A stretch of DNA of 64,000 nucleotides from an uncultured Shewanella sp. (GCF_947501665.1 NZ_CANMWS010000017.1:1-64000); one strand, 5' to 3'. Shown: positions 26,697 to 41,410, counted from the first letter of the stretch. Notes: generated from the sequence alone by a model not told the origin. Numbers and translations: made by a program.

Positions 26697-29597
26697 TTAA
26701 TATTCAGAAATATCGAGTTTATGTAAAAGTGATGGGTAACCCCAGCCATTTTCATTGACTTTTACTCTCTCTCCCGTTAGATACTCAAACAATGTTGGCG
26801 CCAATGAACCATTGGCCTCAGAGGTGAGTGGCTCCGCATTTTGTCCAATAGGTGTTCCCCAAAAACCAATAAATGCGTCTTTTTCGAGATAACTTTCACC
26901 TGCATGTCGACCAGGCACTTTGGTGTTGTATCCTATTCCTTCTCTCGGGAAAAGGTTAATGGTGCCAGCTCTTTCATTGGCGTACAGTTGCGCCAGTTGA
27001 ACAATGGAGTCTTGACGTGGGCTGCGCTCGGTTAGGGTTCGCCATTGTGAGGCATCGCACCATGTAACAGGCTTGTTAGGATCCGCTTGTTCAAGACATT
27101 GAGCCATTAAATGGTTTAAGGCGTTTGTTGCTTGAGGGGTGGGTAAATAGGGGTTAAATAATTTGAGATCAAGTAATACCACATCGCTTGATAAAGTGTT
27201 TTTTTGATCAAACGCACCATAATAGTAGTGATCATTGTGCTTGATGATACTCTCATCATGCCTGTAGCCATCGCGGTTGCCAATGAGCCTAATTTGGCAA
27301 TACTGTTCACTACAAGGGGTTTCACGTAAGACCATATAATCGAGTGTGTCGCCCAATGATTGATATATTTCTGTCACAATATCTATGTTATTGTTTGGTT
27401 TGGCGTTAAGTGGATGCCATCGAATGAGTTCTTGATAGACTGGCTGAGTCGCCCAATTTTTTTTGGCGTTGAAGAGATCAATCATGAAGTTCCCCCCCGC
27501 AGTGGAGGCGATAACGGCATCTGTGGTTTTGTAACTTGGGGCGTGTAATGTATTGGTGATTTTTGGGCCTTCGCCTTCATCGGAAGAGATTTTTTTAATT
27601 GTGATGGGAGAGGCGAATTTTTTCTCCAGTATAGGTACGAATATTTTTTCAGGATTTAAGGTGTAATGCACAGGGGCAAGACCATGATCGCCAGCCATAC
27701 CCCATAAGGTTTGATCATAAACTCCTGCTTGTCGATATGCTTGCTCAACACGGTTTACCCAATAATCCAATCGGTTGAGCTCCCCACTAGGCATAATGAT
27801 TTCATCACTGAATGGGCCCACAAAATGAGCGAAGTGATCAGGCCAAGGATTATAGATTAAGGTAAAATCAGGCATGCCTTTTGTGTCAAGTTTGGTGTAA
27901 CTTTCTATATCTTGTTCAATTTTCCACTTCTGAGTGAACTTAGTATAAAATTGCCAGAACGGGATTTGTTGGTATGTTATTATATTGTCGATCAGTGATT
28001 GACGTGTTTTATGCAAGATAACTTCTATTTTTGCGCGTTCATCGAGCTCTTTGAGGCAACGTTTTTCACCAAAATCACGAAGTGACTCACCTGCACCTAA
28101 GTTGACTAAGCCATCATAGCTAATATGGGCATTCCAATCATATTGTGCATTACAGTTGAGAGTTTTTAAATGCACTAAACGGTCAAACATGGTTTGTACA
28201 TGATTGGCTTGCAGCAATCTGTCGAGCTGAAGGGCATCATTACCAAAAAAATAGTAGGCTCTGTCTTTCTTTCTATCGACAAAGTGAAAATTGGGAATGC
28301 CCGTTCCTTGCGGTCCTGCGACCTTAGCGCCAGTTTTGATTATGGGTAAATTACGTACACTAATAGTGGGCGTTGACGAAATACCTGTTTGAGCGATTGA
28401 ATGGGGAAACTGACGATATAAGCGTTTAAAAAAAGGAAGATAGTGAGGATCCTGATAGACTTGCTCTGTTATTTTTTTCATAAAGTTAACGGTGGGTTCA
28501 TGCTCAGGACTCGATTGCACAAGTGGGCTGTTTAAGTGGTGTCGATTGAGGTGCTGCTGGTAGGCATGGGCAATAAAGTGACTTTTGGGTTGGACTAATC
28601 CTTGCATTAACCCTTGTTGTAACCCATCTACAGTGAACTGCACTGCCAGACGGCGCTGTTGCTGTGATTGTAAAAAAGCGATGGCTTGATTGGGCTTTTC
28701 ATGAAATGCGGCTTGTAGCCATTGATTGAGGCGTTGTTGTTTTTCATCTTGATAAATAAATTGTCGATAAGCTTTTAATACATTTAAGCGAACAAAATCA
28801 ATTAAGGTAATGGTTAAAGCCTGAGCTTTATTGTTGACCTTGGATGCTTGTGTTGGATGATTATCTTTTATGATGGCATTGAGTGATTGTTTCATATCAC
28901 CATCATTCATATTCAAGCTTGCTTGTTCTAGCGTGTGGATGACGATGGGTTGCATTTTTGCGATTAAGGCCATGTCGTCATCAGATTGACTTAAATAAGT
29001 ATATTGATCTGGCAGTTGCTCCATTTTTTGCCATTCATCAATTTGAACTAATGCATCATACACTGTGACCATAGTTGCGATAAATTTTCTATTGATTTTA
29101 AAGCCTTGCTGATGAATATGATTTTCGGGCGACTGTTTATTTTTTTCCTTGTTTGAGTTCGATTCAAATTGCAGTAAGGAATGCTCAAATGTTTTTAAGG
29201 TTTGTTGAGTGTAATGAGTTTGTAGGTGCGCTTTGAACTGATCGTCATTATGAATATTGGTATATCGGTCATAAAACTGATAGAGAAAATAGCCCAAAGG
29301 AATTGAATAATGTGGATTAGCTATTTGTTTCATCACACGCTTTTTTACCGTTTTCTCAAGGGGCAAAGTCAGTAGGTAGACTTCTAATGTCATACCGCCA
29401 ATGGTAAATAGCGTCATATCACGGGCAAATTGAGTCGAGTAAGAGAGTGATGCGACAATTTGATTTTTCAATATATGGGTCGAATTAAACAATCCACCGA
29501 CAAGGGGAGTATTCGCGATATCGGCATGCGCTGCTTGGATTGACATGAATACAAGTATGATTGAACTTGATAATTTGCCTATTCTCGCCCGAGTCAT
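26697..29597 (-). CDS. Exported alkaline-phosphatase-superfamily protein
   Basis: The 966-residue product starts with a signal peptide (ending SIQAAHA). After about 370 residues of alpha-helical sequence of unknown fold, the C-terminal half belongs to the type I phosphodiesterase/nucleotide pyrophosphatase branch of the alkaline phosphatase superfamily. Metal-ligand motifs are NPWPDHFAHFVGP, MAGDHGLAPVH and PGRHAGES. It should act in the periplasm on a phosphodiester or phosphomonoester. The long N-terminal helical region is unusual and may bind the substrate or a partner. The gene is monocistronic. Confidence 0.8.
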   Translation of the reverse strand: MTRARIGKLSSSIILVFMSIQAAHADIANTPLVGGLFNSTHILKNQIVASLSYSTQFARDMTLFTIGGMTLEVYLLTLPLEKTVKKRVMKQIANPHYSIPLGYFLYQFYDRYTNIHNDDQFKAHLQTHYTQQTLKTFEHSLLQFESNSNKEKNKQSPENHIHQQGFKINRKFIATMVTVYDALVQIDEWQKMEQLPDQYTYLSQSDDDMALIAKMQPIVIHTLEQASLNMNDGDMKQSLNAIIKDNHPTQASKVNNKAQALTITLIDFVRLNVLKAYRQFIYQDEKQQRLNQWLQAAFHEKPNQAIAFLQSQQQRRLAVQFTVDGLQQGLMQGLVQPKSHFIAHAYQQHLNRHHLNSPLVQSSPEHEPTVNFMKKITEQVYQDPHYLPFFKRLYRQFPHSIAQTGISSTPTISVRNLPIIKTGAKVAGPQGTGIPNFHFVDRKKDRAYYFFGNDALQLDRLLQANHVQTMFDRLVHLKTLNCNAQYDWNAHISYDGLVNLGAGESLRDFGEKRCLKELDERAKIEVILHKTRQSLIDNIITYQQIPFWQFYTKFTQKWKIEQDIESYTKLDTKGMPDFTLIYNPWPDHFAHFVGPFSDEIIMPSGELNRLDYWVNRVEQAYRQAGVYDQTLWGMAGDHGLAPVHYTLNPEKIFVPILEKKFASPITIKKISSDEGEGPKITNTLHAPSYKTTDAVIASTAGGNFMIDLFNAKKNWATQPVYQELIRWHPLNAKPNNNIDIVTEIYQSLGDTLDYMVLRETPCSEQYCQIRLIGNRDGYRHDESIIKHNDHYYYGAFDQKNTLSSDVVLLDLKLFNPYLPTPQATNALNHLMAQCLEQADPNKPVTWCDASQWRTLTERSPRQDSIVQLAQLYANERAGTINLFPREGIGYNTKVPGRHAGESYLEKDAFIGFWGTPIGQNAEPLTSEANGSLAPTLFEYLTGERVKVNENGWGYPSLLHKLDISEY

Positions 29598-29709
29598 TAT
29601 GTTAATACTCGTTTATTTTATTCGTTGTCAAATTGTGGCATTAGAATGCTAGATTGCAAGGTGGAGGAGGGGAAGCTTGTTTGTGTGATGAGAAAAGAAA
29701 CCGTCAATG

Positions 29710-29934
29710 TTAAGGACTTGATGAAGGATCCTTATCTTTTTTATTGTTTGTTGAAGATTTATTGGTAAGAGTACTCTCAGTATTGACTTCTTCTTGTGTC
29801 TTTTTAGGTTTTTTTTTATGGTTTTTACCAAATTGTGTGAGCTTAAATTTAGCATTGTATTTGAGTACCACTAAGTTACTGGCAATAATACCAAGGATTA
29901 AAATAATGATAAGCCATGTTTCTAAATTAGACAT
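29710..29934 (-). CDS. DUF2897 small membrane protein
   Basis: The 74-residue protein has one N-terminal TM helix (WLIIILILGIIASNLVVL) then KYNAKFKLTQFGK, the DUF2897 signature, and a Lys/Ser/Asn-rich cytoplasmic tail that looks disordered. The family is found in Shewanella, Vibrio and relatives with no known function. Confidence 0.85.
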   Translation of the reverse strand: MSNLETWLIIILILGIIASNLVVLKYNAKFKLTQFGKNHKKKPKKTQEEVNTESTLTNKSSTNNKKDKDPSSSP

Positions 29935-29997
29935 TATTTCCTCTTAGTGCTCAGTGTTTAAAATGGAACTTTACACTATAATACCCCAAACAAAATA

Positions 29998-30032
29998 AGA
30001 TCCCAACAGCGGTTTAAGTGAGGTTGAGATCT
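29998..30032 (-). terminator. Likely terminator of the kdn-kdsB operon
   Basis: On the minus strand AGATCTCAAC and GTTGGGATCT pair over 10 positions with one wobble and are followed by TATTTTGTTT. It lies 17 bp after the kdsB stop. Confidence 0.6.
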
Positions 30033-30048
30033 GACTTTGTCTTGTGAC

Positions 30049-30786
30049 TTAATCAACGGCTAAACGGGCTTCACATATTCGAATATCTTCAGGTGTATCC
30101 ACTTCAGGTGAGTCGAATGCGCTAATAGCGACTTTAATTTTATAGCCATGTTCTAAGGCCCGTAACTGCTCTAGCTTTTCAAGATCTTCTAACCGACCTA
30201 AAGGCAGCTTAGCAAAAGTAGACACAAATTTCCGTGTATAAGCATAAACCCCTAAGTGTTTGTAAACGGGGTAGTCATCGGTGTCACGGCCAAACGGAAT
30301 GCGTGCGCGAGAAAAATACAGTGCGTTAAAGTCATTATCAAACACCATTTTCACATGCTTTGGATCGTTAAGTTCATGTTCTTCTGTGATTTCAAACCCT
30401 AGTGTCGCCATACTAAACTCACCGGGATGGCGCTTAAATAGGCTAATGATTTGTTCGATAGAAATAGGGTCGATGAGAGGTTGATCGCCTTGTAGGTTAA
30501 TGACTAAATCATCATCATTTAAGCCTAATTGGGTAATTGCATCTTCAATACGATCCGTTCCAGATGCGGCATCGGCACTTGTCATGACCACTTTTCCGCC
30601 AAAAGACTCTACTGCCGCTTTAATTCTATCATCGTCTGTGGCGATATAGATATGACTTAACCCTTTAGCCAGTGCTGCACGTTCATAGACATGTTGGATC
30701 ATGGGTTTACCATTAATAGGGGCTAATGGTTTACCTGGGAAACGACTAGAGCCATAGCGGGCAGGGATTAATAAAGTGACATTCAT
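30049..30786 (-). CDS. kdsB: CMP-Kdo / CMP-8-amino-Kdo synthetase KdsB
   Basis: The 245-residue enzyme activates the Kdo-type sugar with CTP for lipopolysaccharide inner-core assembly. [26 protein letters not shown] and PFGRD are its nucleotide-sugar motifs. Being third after kdnA and kdnB, it is predicted to use the 8-amino sugar, as the Shewanella enzyme does. The internal ATG at 30786 aligns with other KdsB starts ([13 protein letters not shown]) and follows AGGTC; the longer reading adds 15 unlike residues. Confidence 0.94.
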   Translation of the reverse strand: MNVTLLIPARYGSSRFPGKPLAPINGKPMIQHVYERAALAKGLSHIYIATDDDRIKAAVESFGGKVVMTSADAASGTDRIEDAITQLGLNDDDLVINLQGDQPLIDPISIEQIISLFKRHPGEFSMATLGFEITEEHELNDPKHVKMVFDNDFNALYFSRARIPFGRDTDDYPVYKHLGVYAYTRKFVSTFAKLPLGRLEDLEKLEQLRALEHGYKIKVAISAFDSPEVDTPEDIRICEARLAVD

Positions 30787-30813
30787 TGATTGACCTATTT
30801 TACAAAATATGAA

Positions 30814-30829
30814 GGGCTGCAAGCAGCCC
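30814..30829 (-). other. Intercistronic hairpin between kdnB and kdsB
   Basis: GGGCTGC-AA-GCAGCCC is a perfect 7-bp dyad 28 bp upstream of the kdsB start. On the minus strand no T tract follows at once, so it may stabilise mRNA or attenuate rather than stop transcription. Confidence 0.6.
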
Positions 30830-30874
30830 AAAAAATGTGTTCAATACCATCAACAGATATTGAGAGCCTTAGGA

Positions 30875-31966
<1,092 letters not shown>

Positions 31967-31990
31967 TTATCTAGTCGAGGCTAGAGTGAA

Positions 31991-32004
31991 GGGCTGTATA
32001 GCCC
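31991..32004 (-). other. Intercistronic hairpin between kdnA and kdnB
   Basis: GGGCT-GTAT-AGCCC lies 46 bp upstream of the kdnB start, at a position matching that of the hairpin before kdsB. Both begin with GAAGGGCTG on the plus strand. Confidence 0.5.
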
Positions 32005-32027
32005 CTCGCGATTGATTGTGTTAGCGA

Positions 32028-33242
<1,215 letters not shown>

Positions 33243-33410
33243 TTAACATTTCAAATAATGTTTGCGATTATAACTGCCATAAGGGAAAAAGAGCGAGTAT
33301 TCTTCTTCAATATTGGACTAATAGGGATATATTTATAGGTAAAAGCGGGAAAATGAGGCTGAATGATAAATAATGATGACATTTTTATATCATTCATCCT
33401 CAACGATGGA

Positions 33411-34028
33411 TTATTCGTCTTCAGTGGAGTGATCGTCTTTATTAACAGTTACATCCAAGTCTGATAACAAACCATTTTCGATACTATAAATCCATCCGTG
33501 AATCGCTAGTTCTTGGCCACGATGCCAAGCATCTTGCACTATGGTTGTTGCGGTGACATTACCGACTTGTTCAATGACATTGAGTTCGCAGAGGCGATCA
33601 AATTGGGCGCTTTCATCTAAGCTGGAGAGGGCGCTTTTTTGCGCTTTATATAAGCTGCGAATAGGGTGTAGCCAGTTATCAATAAGGCCTAATCTATCGG
33701 AGCCCATGGCGGCTTTTACGCCACCACAACCGTAATGGCCAACAACCATGATATGTTTAACTTTGAGGACTTCGACAGCGTATTGAAGAACGGATAAGCA
33801 ATTAATATCGCTGTGCATGACCATATTGGCAATATTACGGTGTACAAAAACTTCACCGGGCATGAGGTCAATAATTTGATTGGAGGGGACACGACTGTCA
33901 CTGCACCCTATCCATAAATATTCTGGATGTTGTTGAATGGCTAATTGTTCAAAGAATTGAGGATCTTCTTTAACAATACGGTCGGCCCAGCGACGGTTAT
34001 TATCAAATAAAGGCTTGAGTAGCTTCAT
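33411..34028 (-). CDS. can: Beta-class carbonic anhydrase
   Basis: The 205-residue enzyme interconverts CO2 and bicarbonate. Zinc ligands and catalytic residues fall at the same numbers as in E. coli Can: Cys42, Asp44 and Arg46 in GCSDSRVPS, then His98 and Cys101 in GHYGCGG. C-terminal residues form a short acidic tail (DDHSTEDE). It is transcribed alone. Confidence 0.94.
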   Translation of the reverse strand: MKLLKPLFDNNRRWADRIVKEDPQFFEQLAIQQHPEYLWIGCSDSRVPSNQIIDLMPGEVFVHRNIANMVMHSDINCLSVLQYAVEVLKVKHIMVVGHYGCGGVKAAMGSDRLGLIDNWLHPIRSLYKAQKSALSSLDESAQFDRLCELNVIEQVGNVTATTIVQDAWHRGQELAIHGWIYSIENGLLSDLDVTVNKDDHSTEDE

Positions 34029-34130
34029 TGTGTTTCACTCTTATATTGATCTTGTCATTATTTTAGCATCGTTTATTTTAAAGCTGGTCTATACAGTTTA
34101 GTAAAGCCGACTTGTTCAATGCTGACGTTA

Positions 34131-36294
<2,164 letters not shown>

Positions 36295-36497
36295 AATGAT
36301 AACTCCATATAATAAGGATAATGCATGTTCATTATCGTCTATTGTGGCATTCTCAAATAACCGACTCAATAGCAAAAACCTTTAATTACTCGCTAAGTTT
36401 CATAGAAAAGGTTAATTGATTTTTTTTCAGGCGCTAGTATGAATGATCTTATTTGGATTGCTAACGTTAACTTTACTGTAAAGCAGTGGCGAATGGG

Positions 36498-37007
36498 TTA
36501 AAGTATGGCTGAAAAAATGACATCTTTACCCGCTTCAACATAGCCATGGCGTTTTTCTAATCCCTGAATATCTTCCATATTGGCTAATAAAACAGGGGTG
36601 AGTACACTGTCAACATGTTGTTTAAGGTAAGCTAAATCAAATGAAAGAATGGGATCGCCGCTTTTGACTTCTTGTCCTTCTTCGGCTAAACGTGTAAAGC
36701 CTGCCCCTCTAAGCTCTACTGTGCCGATACCAAAATGAACAAAAATTTCTAACCCTTGGGGCGATTCTATGCTAAATGCATGATTTGTTTCAAAAATTTT
36801 ACCTATTCGTCCATCAATAGGGGATAATATTTTGTCACCTTTAGGCTCAATGGCAATGCCGTTACCCACAATTTTTTCAGAAAAAACAGGATCGGGTACG
36901 GCTTCAATATCAATGATCTTGCCCGATAAAGGTGCAAAAATATTAACGTTACCCGAACGGGTGGTTTGCCCAGATACTAATCGCTTAATTCGGCTTAAAA
37001 ATCCCAT
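36498..37007 (-). CDS. crr: PTS glucose-type EIIA component
   Basis: The 169-residue phosphocarrier takes phosphate from HPr and passes it to a sugar permease; it also regulates adenylate cyclase and uptake systems. The active-site His is in EIFVHFGIGTVEL. In E. coli this reads HFGIDT, so the Asp four residues after the His is Gly here. Other hallmarks (NGIAIEP, SPIDGRIG, ILSFDLAYL) are intact. It lies 325 bp downstream of ptsI and could have its own promoter. Confidence 0.93.
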   Translation of the reverse strand: MGFLSRIKRLVSGQTTRSGNVNIFAPLSGKIIDIEAVPDPVFSEKIVGNGIAIEPKGDKILSPIDGRIGKIFETNHAFSIESPQGLEIFVHFGIGTVELRGAGFTRLAEEGQEVKSGDPILSFDLAYLKQHVDSVLTPVLLANMEDIQGLEKRHGYVEAGKDVIFSAIL

Positions 37008-37331
37008 ACATTACCTCTTAGCAACTTTGCTCGTTTGGTCTCTCCAAGTGACACTGAAGCTTACTTTCAGGCCGACTGGGGGGGAAGGTTGTTTTATTTT
37101 TGTTGTTTTTTCATTTTTTATTGTAGTCAGTTGAGACTACCATCATCTATTTTTATGTGCCATGACAAAAATGACATAAACTTGAGAAGGTCGTGACTAT
37201 TTCATAATTGTGTTTTTTTTGTTTACTAATAGATGATGTTACTGGTGTCATATTAACATTTTTGTAAATACTTTTTGAGAACTTAAAGATTGTTTAATCA
37301 AAGCGACAGCTTTACGAGGGGGCACGTCCGG
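37008..37331. other. 324-bp spacer between ptsI and crr
   Basis: No ORF is supported. The part near 37100-37300 is AT-rich and could hold a crr promoter, as is known for crr in enterobacteria, but I cannot pick convincing -35 and -10 boxes. Confidence 0.4.
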
Positions 37332-39035
37332 TCACTTTGTAGAATAGATACATTGATGCAATGTCTTTATGGTTGTTAATTTAAGGGCTTTTTGAGCGAG
37401 GGCCTGGCATTGCTGCAGGCTGAAGTGACTTAGTGAGGATTTGACTTCTAAGATAGCAGGTAAATTGACACTTAATTCATCCAGTCCCATGCCTATCAAC
37501 AGTGGCGCAATATGAGGGTCACTGGCCATTTCACCACACAGGCTGACGGGGATACTTTTTTGCTGAGCAGTGGATAAGATCAAATTAATGAAACTTAATA
37601 TTGCCGGAGATAATGAAGGGTAACTTTTTGTTAATTTGAGATTACTTCGATCGGCAGCCATGGCATATTGAGTGAGATCATTCGTGCCAATACTAATAAA
37701 ATCTAAGTGAGGTAGCATGGAGGTTAAATTCATCACTGCTGCAGGCGTTTCGACAACAATCCCTATGCTGACTTGACCAAAATGGATATTTTCATTAGTC
37801 AGTTCAAGTTGACATTGTGCCATAATATTAAATATTTCAGTTAATTCTTCAATTTGATTTATCATCGGAAACATAAGGCGAATAGGCCCATATTGCGCGG
37901 CTCTGAGCACGGCGCGAAGTTGAGTGATGAGTAAATTTGAGTGGGTTAATGTGTAGCGGATCCCTCTTAAACCGAGTGCTGGATTTTCTTCTGGCGTATT
38001 ATTTAAAAAAGGTAAGGATTTTTCTGCGCCAATATCTAAGGTGCGAATCGTCAACATCTTACCATTGAGGAGGTGAACAAGATCACTATAGAGATGATAT
38101 TGTTTTATTTCATCAGGGGCGCTATTGGTGTTCATAAGCATAAATTCAGTTCGAAACAGCCCAATGCCCTCTACGCCCATTTCATCTATATGTGAACTTT
38201 CATTGATGGAGCCTATATTGACGAGCATAGGCACTTTATGACCATCTTGAGTTTGCATTTGCCTGTGTTGAAATTTGAGCAATTGTTGTTTTTGTTTTTG
38301 ATGGCTTTGCTTTAATGCTTTGAGCCGAGTGAGTGTTACGCTATTTGGCGATGCATAAAGTTTACCTGTTAGCGCATCAAGTGCTAGAGGCTGCTGATCA
38401 GTGATATTAGCCCGTTCAAAAGCGCAATCAAAAAGGGCTGGGATCCCTGCATTACGAGCAAGAATGGCAGTATGACTGGTTATGCCTCCTGTTTTCATTA
38501 CCAAGGCAGTAATAAATTTTAAGGGTAGCATGGAAAATTCTGCTGGGGTGATATCGCTGGCCAGTAATATAGTGGCTTGATTAATCTTATGAAGCTCAAT
38601 GGTATGAGCTCCATTGATTTGGTCGATAAGGCGACGGGCTAAAGACAAAATATCTTCAGAGCGGTTGGCAAGGTAATGATCGTCTAATGCTTTCATTTCA
38701 GCCGCTTGATAGGAAAAAATGCGTTCCACAGCCACAGCGGCGCATAGCTGAAATCGCTCAATTTCATTACAAATACTGTTGATTAACTCGTCATCATCAA
38801 GCAAGAGTAGATCTGCCTCTATCAATGCGTAATTTTGAGATTGGTTAGGAAGACGATGAAGGTGTTGTATTAGTTGCTGTTTTTTGTGATTGATAATATT
38901 GATTAGGGTTTGTTTTTCTTGTTCAATTTGATCTAGGGGCAATAAATGATAATCGCGTCTTTCAGGGTGTAGATGTAAGTGCAGAGCCTGACCAAAGGCT
39001 ATGCCTGAAGAAACCACGATACCGGATAATGGCAT
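37332..39035 (-). CDS. ptsI: PTS enzyme I
   Basis: The 567-residue enzyme autophosphorylates from PEP and phosphorylates HPr. The active His is in GGITSHTAILARNAGIPA, and the PEP-binding part has LFRTEFMLMN, RTLDIGAEK, GIRYTL and SLCGEMASDP. Length fits the usual 570-575. It starts 9 bp after ptsH, so the two are co-transcribed. Confidence 0.95.
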   Translation of the reverse strand: MPLSGIVVSSGIAFGQALHLHLHPERRDYHLLPLDQIEQEKQTLINIINHKKQQLIQHLHRLPNQSQNYALIEADLLLLDDDELINSICNEIERFQLCAAVAVERIFSYQAAEMKALDDHYLANRSEDILSLARRLIDQINGAHTIELHKINQATILLASDITPAEFSMLPLKFITALVMKTGGITSHTAILARNAGIPALFDCAFERANITDQQPLALDALTGKLYASPNSVTLTRLKALKQSHQKQKQQLLKFQHRQMQTQDGHKVPMLVNIGSINESSHIDEMGVEGIGLFRTEFMLMNTNSAPDEIKQYHLYSDLVHLLNGKMLTIRTLDIGAEKSLPFLNNTPEENPALGLRGIRYTLTHSNLLITQLRAVLRAAQYGPIRLMFPMINQIEELTEIFNIMAQCQLELTNENIHFGQVSIGIVVETPAAVMNLTSMLPHLDFISIGTNDLTQYAMAADRSNLKLTKSYPSLSPAILSFINLILSTAQQKSIPVSLCGEMASDPHIAPLLIGMGLDELSVNLPAILEVKSSLSHFSLQQCQALAQKALKLTTIKTLHQCIYSTK

Positions 39036-39044
39036 AAAGCACTC

Positions 39045-39305
39045 CTAGTTCAGTTTTAAAAGCAAATTGGCAATATCATCGACGGCAAGATGTGCATTTT
39101 CTCCTTCGGTGATAACGGTGACGTGAGCGCCTTGATATAAACCTAATGTTTGAAGTTTAAATAGGCTCTTTGCGCTAGCTTGTTTTCCTTGGCATTCAAT
39201 GATGATTTGACACGAATAACTTTTTGCCTGTTTGACTAATAAGGCGGCAGGGCGGGTATGCAGTCCGTGTTGGGCTGAGATTAACACTGATTTTTGATAT
39301 TGCAT
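39045..39305 (-). CDS. ptsH: Phosphocarrier protein HPr
   Basis: The 86-residue protein has GLHTRPAA with the phosphorylated His and AKSLFKLQTLGL around the regulatory Ser position. The ATG at 39305 gives the standard N-terminus (MQYQKSVLISAQHG) with AAGGAAGGG upstream. It is first in ptsH-ptsI. Confidence 0.95.
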   Translation of the reverse strand: MQYQKSVLISAQHGLHTRPAALLVKQAKSYSCQIIIECQGKQASAKSLFKLQTLGLYQGAHVTVITEGENAHLAVDDIANLLLKLN

Positions 39306-39516
39306 GGTCAAGGCCCTTCCTTTTTTCAAAGCGTGACGATAGCTAAATCAATATAAAATGACAGTTGCAACAAGCACGAAAAGAGATTTAGCTATGTAAG
39401 CATACGATATTAAATAGCAAATTGATATTGTGAGGTAACTGAATCGATTGGATTTAAAACGTGTAAAAAGGTTGAGGTATTTTTATGCTCAATAAAAGTG
39501 TTGATGAACGAGTGGG

Positions 39517-39903
39517 TCATGCATCAATGATTTGATAGCGATTTTTTTTTAATGAGTGCAGTGTATGTTTAAGATCATGATTTTTGACTAATATGTAATC
39601 GGTTTCAAAAGTAGAAATGGCAAAAATACTGATTTTTTCTTTGGCTAAAATTCCAGAGACCTTTGATAATAAGCCCGTCATAGAAAAACCTAGTGGACCA
39701 ATGACTTCTAAACAACGCCAATCATGTTCTGAATCTTGGCTATTAAGATCGAGGCTTTGAGGTGCAACGATGGATATTTCATCTTTCGTTTTGCCAATAA
39801 AGTAGGTGTCTTGTGCGAAAACCTTTTCAGGAATGGGCTCATTGGATCCAATACTATGAATACAAAATGTTTGCTCGTGTACTGCTAATGTCATTTTTGC
39901 CAT
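39517..39903 (-). CDS. ACT-domain protein
   Basis: The 128-residue product is a double-ACT small protein (CASTOR/ACT_7 type): WRCLEVIGPLGFSMTGLLSKVSGILAKEKISIFAISTFETDYILVK is the typical second module. Such proteins bind amino acids and may act as sensors; some are annotated as transporters in error. It is monocistronic and divergent from the DUF3334 gene. Confidence 0.85.
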   Translation of the reverse strand: MAKMTLAVHEQTFCIHSIGSNEPIPEKVFAQDTYFIGKTKDEISIVAPQSLDLNSQDSEHDWRCLEVIGPLGFSMTGLLSKVSGILAKEKISIFAISTFETDYILVKNHDLKHTLHSLKKNRYQIIDA

Positions 39904-40209
39904 TGAATTATTTTTCTCATTATTATTGTTTCATTATTAACGTGCAACGGCTTGTGAAAATAACGTCCTCTTATGTTCCGTTTTGAATGAGCGGATACAT
40001 TTTCTTTTATCAATAATAGCAGCCGTATTATGAGTTGCTGATTAATTATGAGATGGAGTGATGTAAAAAGTCTGATGCGATGTGTTGAGTAACCTGATAA
40101 ACATATATTTGCTATTAGTTTGTTTTTTATAATGAACTCTTTGTTTTTTTTCGTTAACATAGGCCTTAATAATAAGATGAATATCAGCTGTTAACCATTG
40201 GAATGGATT
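39904..40209. other. Divergent promoter region
   Basis: This 306-bp stretch separates two divergently transcribed genes and is AT-rich. Minus-strand readings through it lack family features and a ribosome site. No operator is recognised. Confidence 0.45.
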
Positions 40210-40914
40210 ATGATACCAAGTACACCCGTTGTGACTTCACAGGATATTTTACTTAAACTTTGTCACTCTGTGTCACATATATTGTCAAAAACGACAAGTA
40301 CCTCGGTGACACATGCTGGAATGGTGCAAACCATCACTCGAACATGTTTAAAGCCCGATTTAGGCTGTTTTTCTATTTTTGATGGCGGCTTTTCAGGATT
40401 AGTGGTGATTAATTTTTCGTCGCTTGCAGCAGTGGAAATTTATCGTACCTATATGGTGCAGATGGGGATGCCCGAATCTGAATTGGCTTTTTCTCATACA
40501 TCAGATGAAGTGGCGAATGTGATGGGGGAATTAATGAATCAGATTATTGGGGACTTTACTAATAAAGTGAGTCAAGAGCTACAATCATCGATCACTCAAA
40601 GCCAACCTAAGATGTTGACTATCAATAAAGAAATTACCTTATCTGTGGATACCAATTTAACAGAGGCTGTGTGCCGTCGAGTGGCATTTAGAACCGCGGG
40701 AAATCATAGTTTCTATCTTGAATTTGCCATGGATAAAACAGAATTTATTTCGCTTAATCATGACATAGATGAGAAAGAACAAGATCCTGATAGATTGTTG
40801 GAAGCACACGGAAAACCAATATTAAGCCGCCAAGTTAAGCTTGAAACGCCAAACACTGACAGTCAGAATAAAGTTGATGATGCTGATGAATTGCTCAATT
40901 CGTTGGGGTTATAA
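40210..40914 (+). CDS. DUF3334 (CheX-like) protein
   Basis: The 234-residue product matches DUF3334, a family of Shewanella, Vibrio and relatives. The segments VATHAG-like TSVTHAGMVQTITRTC, FDGGFSGLVVINFSS and DEVANVMGELMNQIIGDFTNKV resemble CheX/CheC phosphatases, so a chemotaxis or signalling link is possible but unproven. ATG at 40210 is preferred to the TTG at 40198, as GGAATGGATT lies before it. Confidence 0.85.
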   Translation: MIPSTPVVTSQDILLKLCHSVSHILSKTTSTSVTHAGMVQTITRTCLKPDLGCFSIFDGGFSGLVVINFSSLAAVEIYRTYMVQMGMPESELAFSHTSDEVANVMGELMNQIIGDFTNKVSQELQSSITQSQPKMLTINKEITLSVDTNLTEAVCRRVAFRTAGNHSFYLEFAMDKTEFISLNHDIDEKEQDPDRLLEAHGKPILSRQVKLETPNTDSQNKVDDADELLNSLGL

Positions 40915-41410
40915 TTTACCTGATTAAAGAGACTGATATTTCATGGTTAAATTATTGTTGAACTAAACGTATTTTAATCGCGGCTTAGTGAGTTGCAACC
41001 TAGTTTTCTAAGCCCTTTTCTTTAATAAAAGAGGCTTATAACAATAAGGTCGAACATGTTTAGTGAATGCTGCTTTATCAAAAAATGAGTGCAGTGTTTT
41101 GGGGGCCTTCTTACTAGCGTTATCGTTTATTGACGCACATTCCCAAGGTTGTTCATTCACATTCATGCGCACACGACATTTGTTCATCCGTAAACATCAG
41201 ATGGATGAGGTAGAGGATGTCTGGAACCCAAGCCGAGAATACCAACACAGCATAAGCTCTGCTTTGTCTAAAGGCACTAAAAACGGCTGCAGAAATTACC
41301 ATCAAAGCTCAACCGCTTCTAGTATTCGTTACCTCGATTTAAAGCTAATCAGTAATAAATCGACTAGCCTTACAGTATCAAGTGGTTGGAATTGATATTG
41401 AAGATGCGTT
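40915..41410. other. 496-bp stretch with no clear gene
   Basis: A 110-codon reading at 41063-41395 covers much of it but has no recognisable domain, no ribosome site and low-complexity composition, so I do not call it. GGCTTAGTG ... TTTTCTAAGCC near 40982-41013 is a loose dyad that may end DUF3334 transcription. Confidence 0.45.

Noticed and set aside
41063..41395. 110-codon reading before marC
   Set aside because: No domain, no ribosome site; likely chance.
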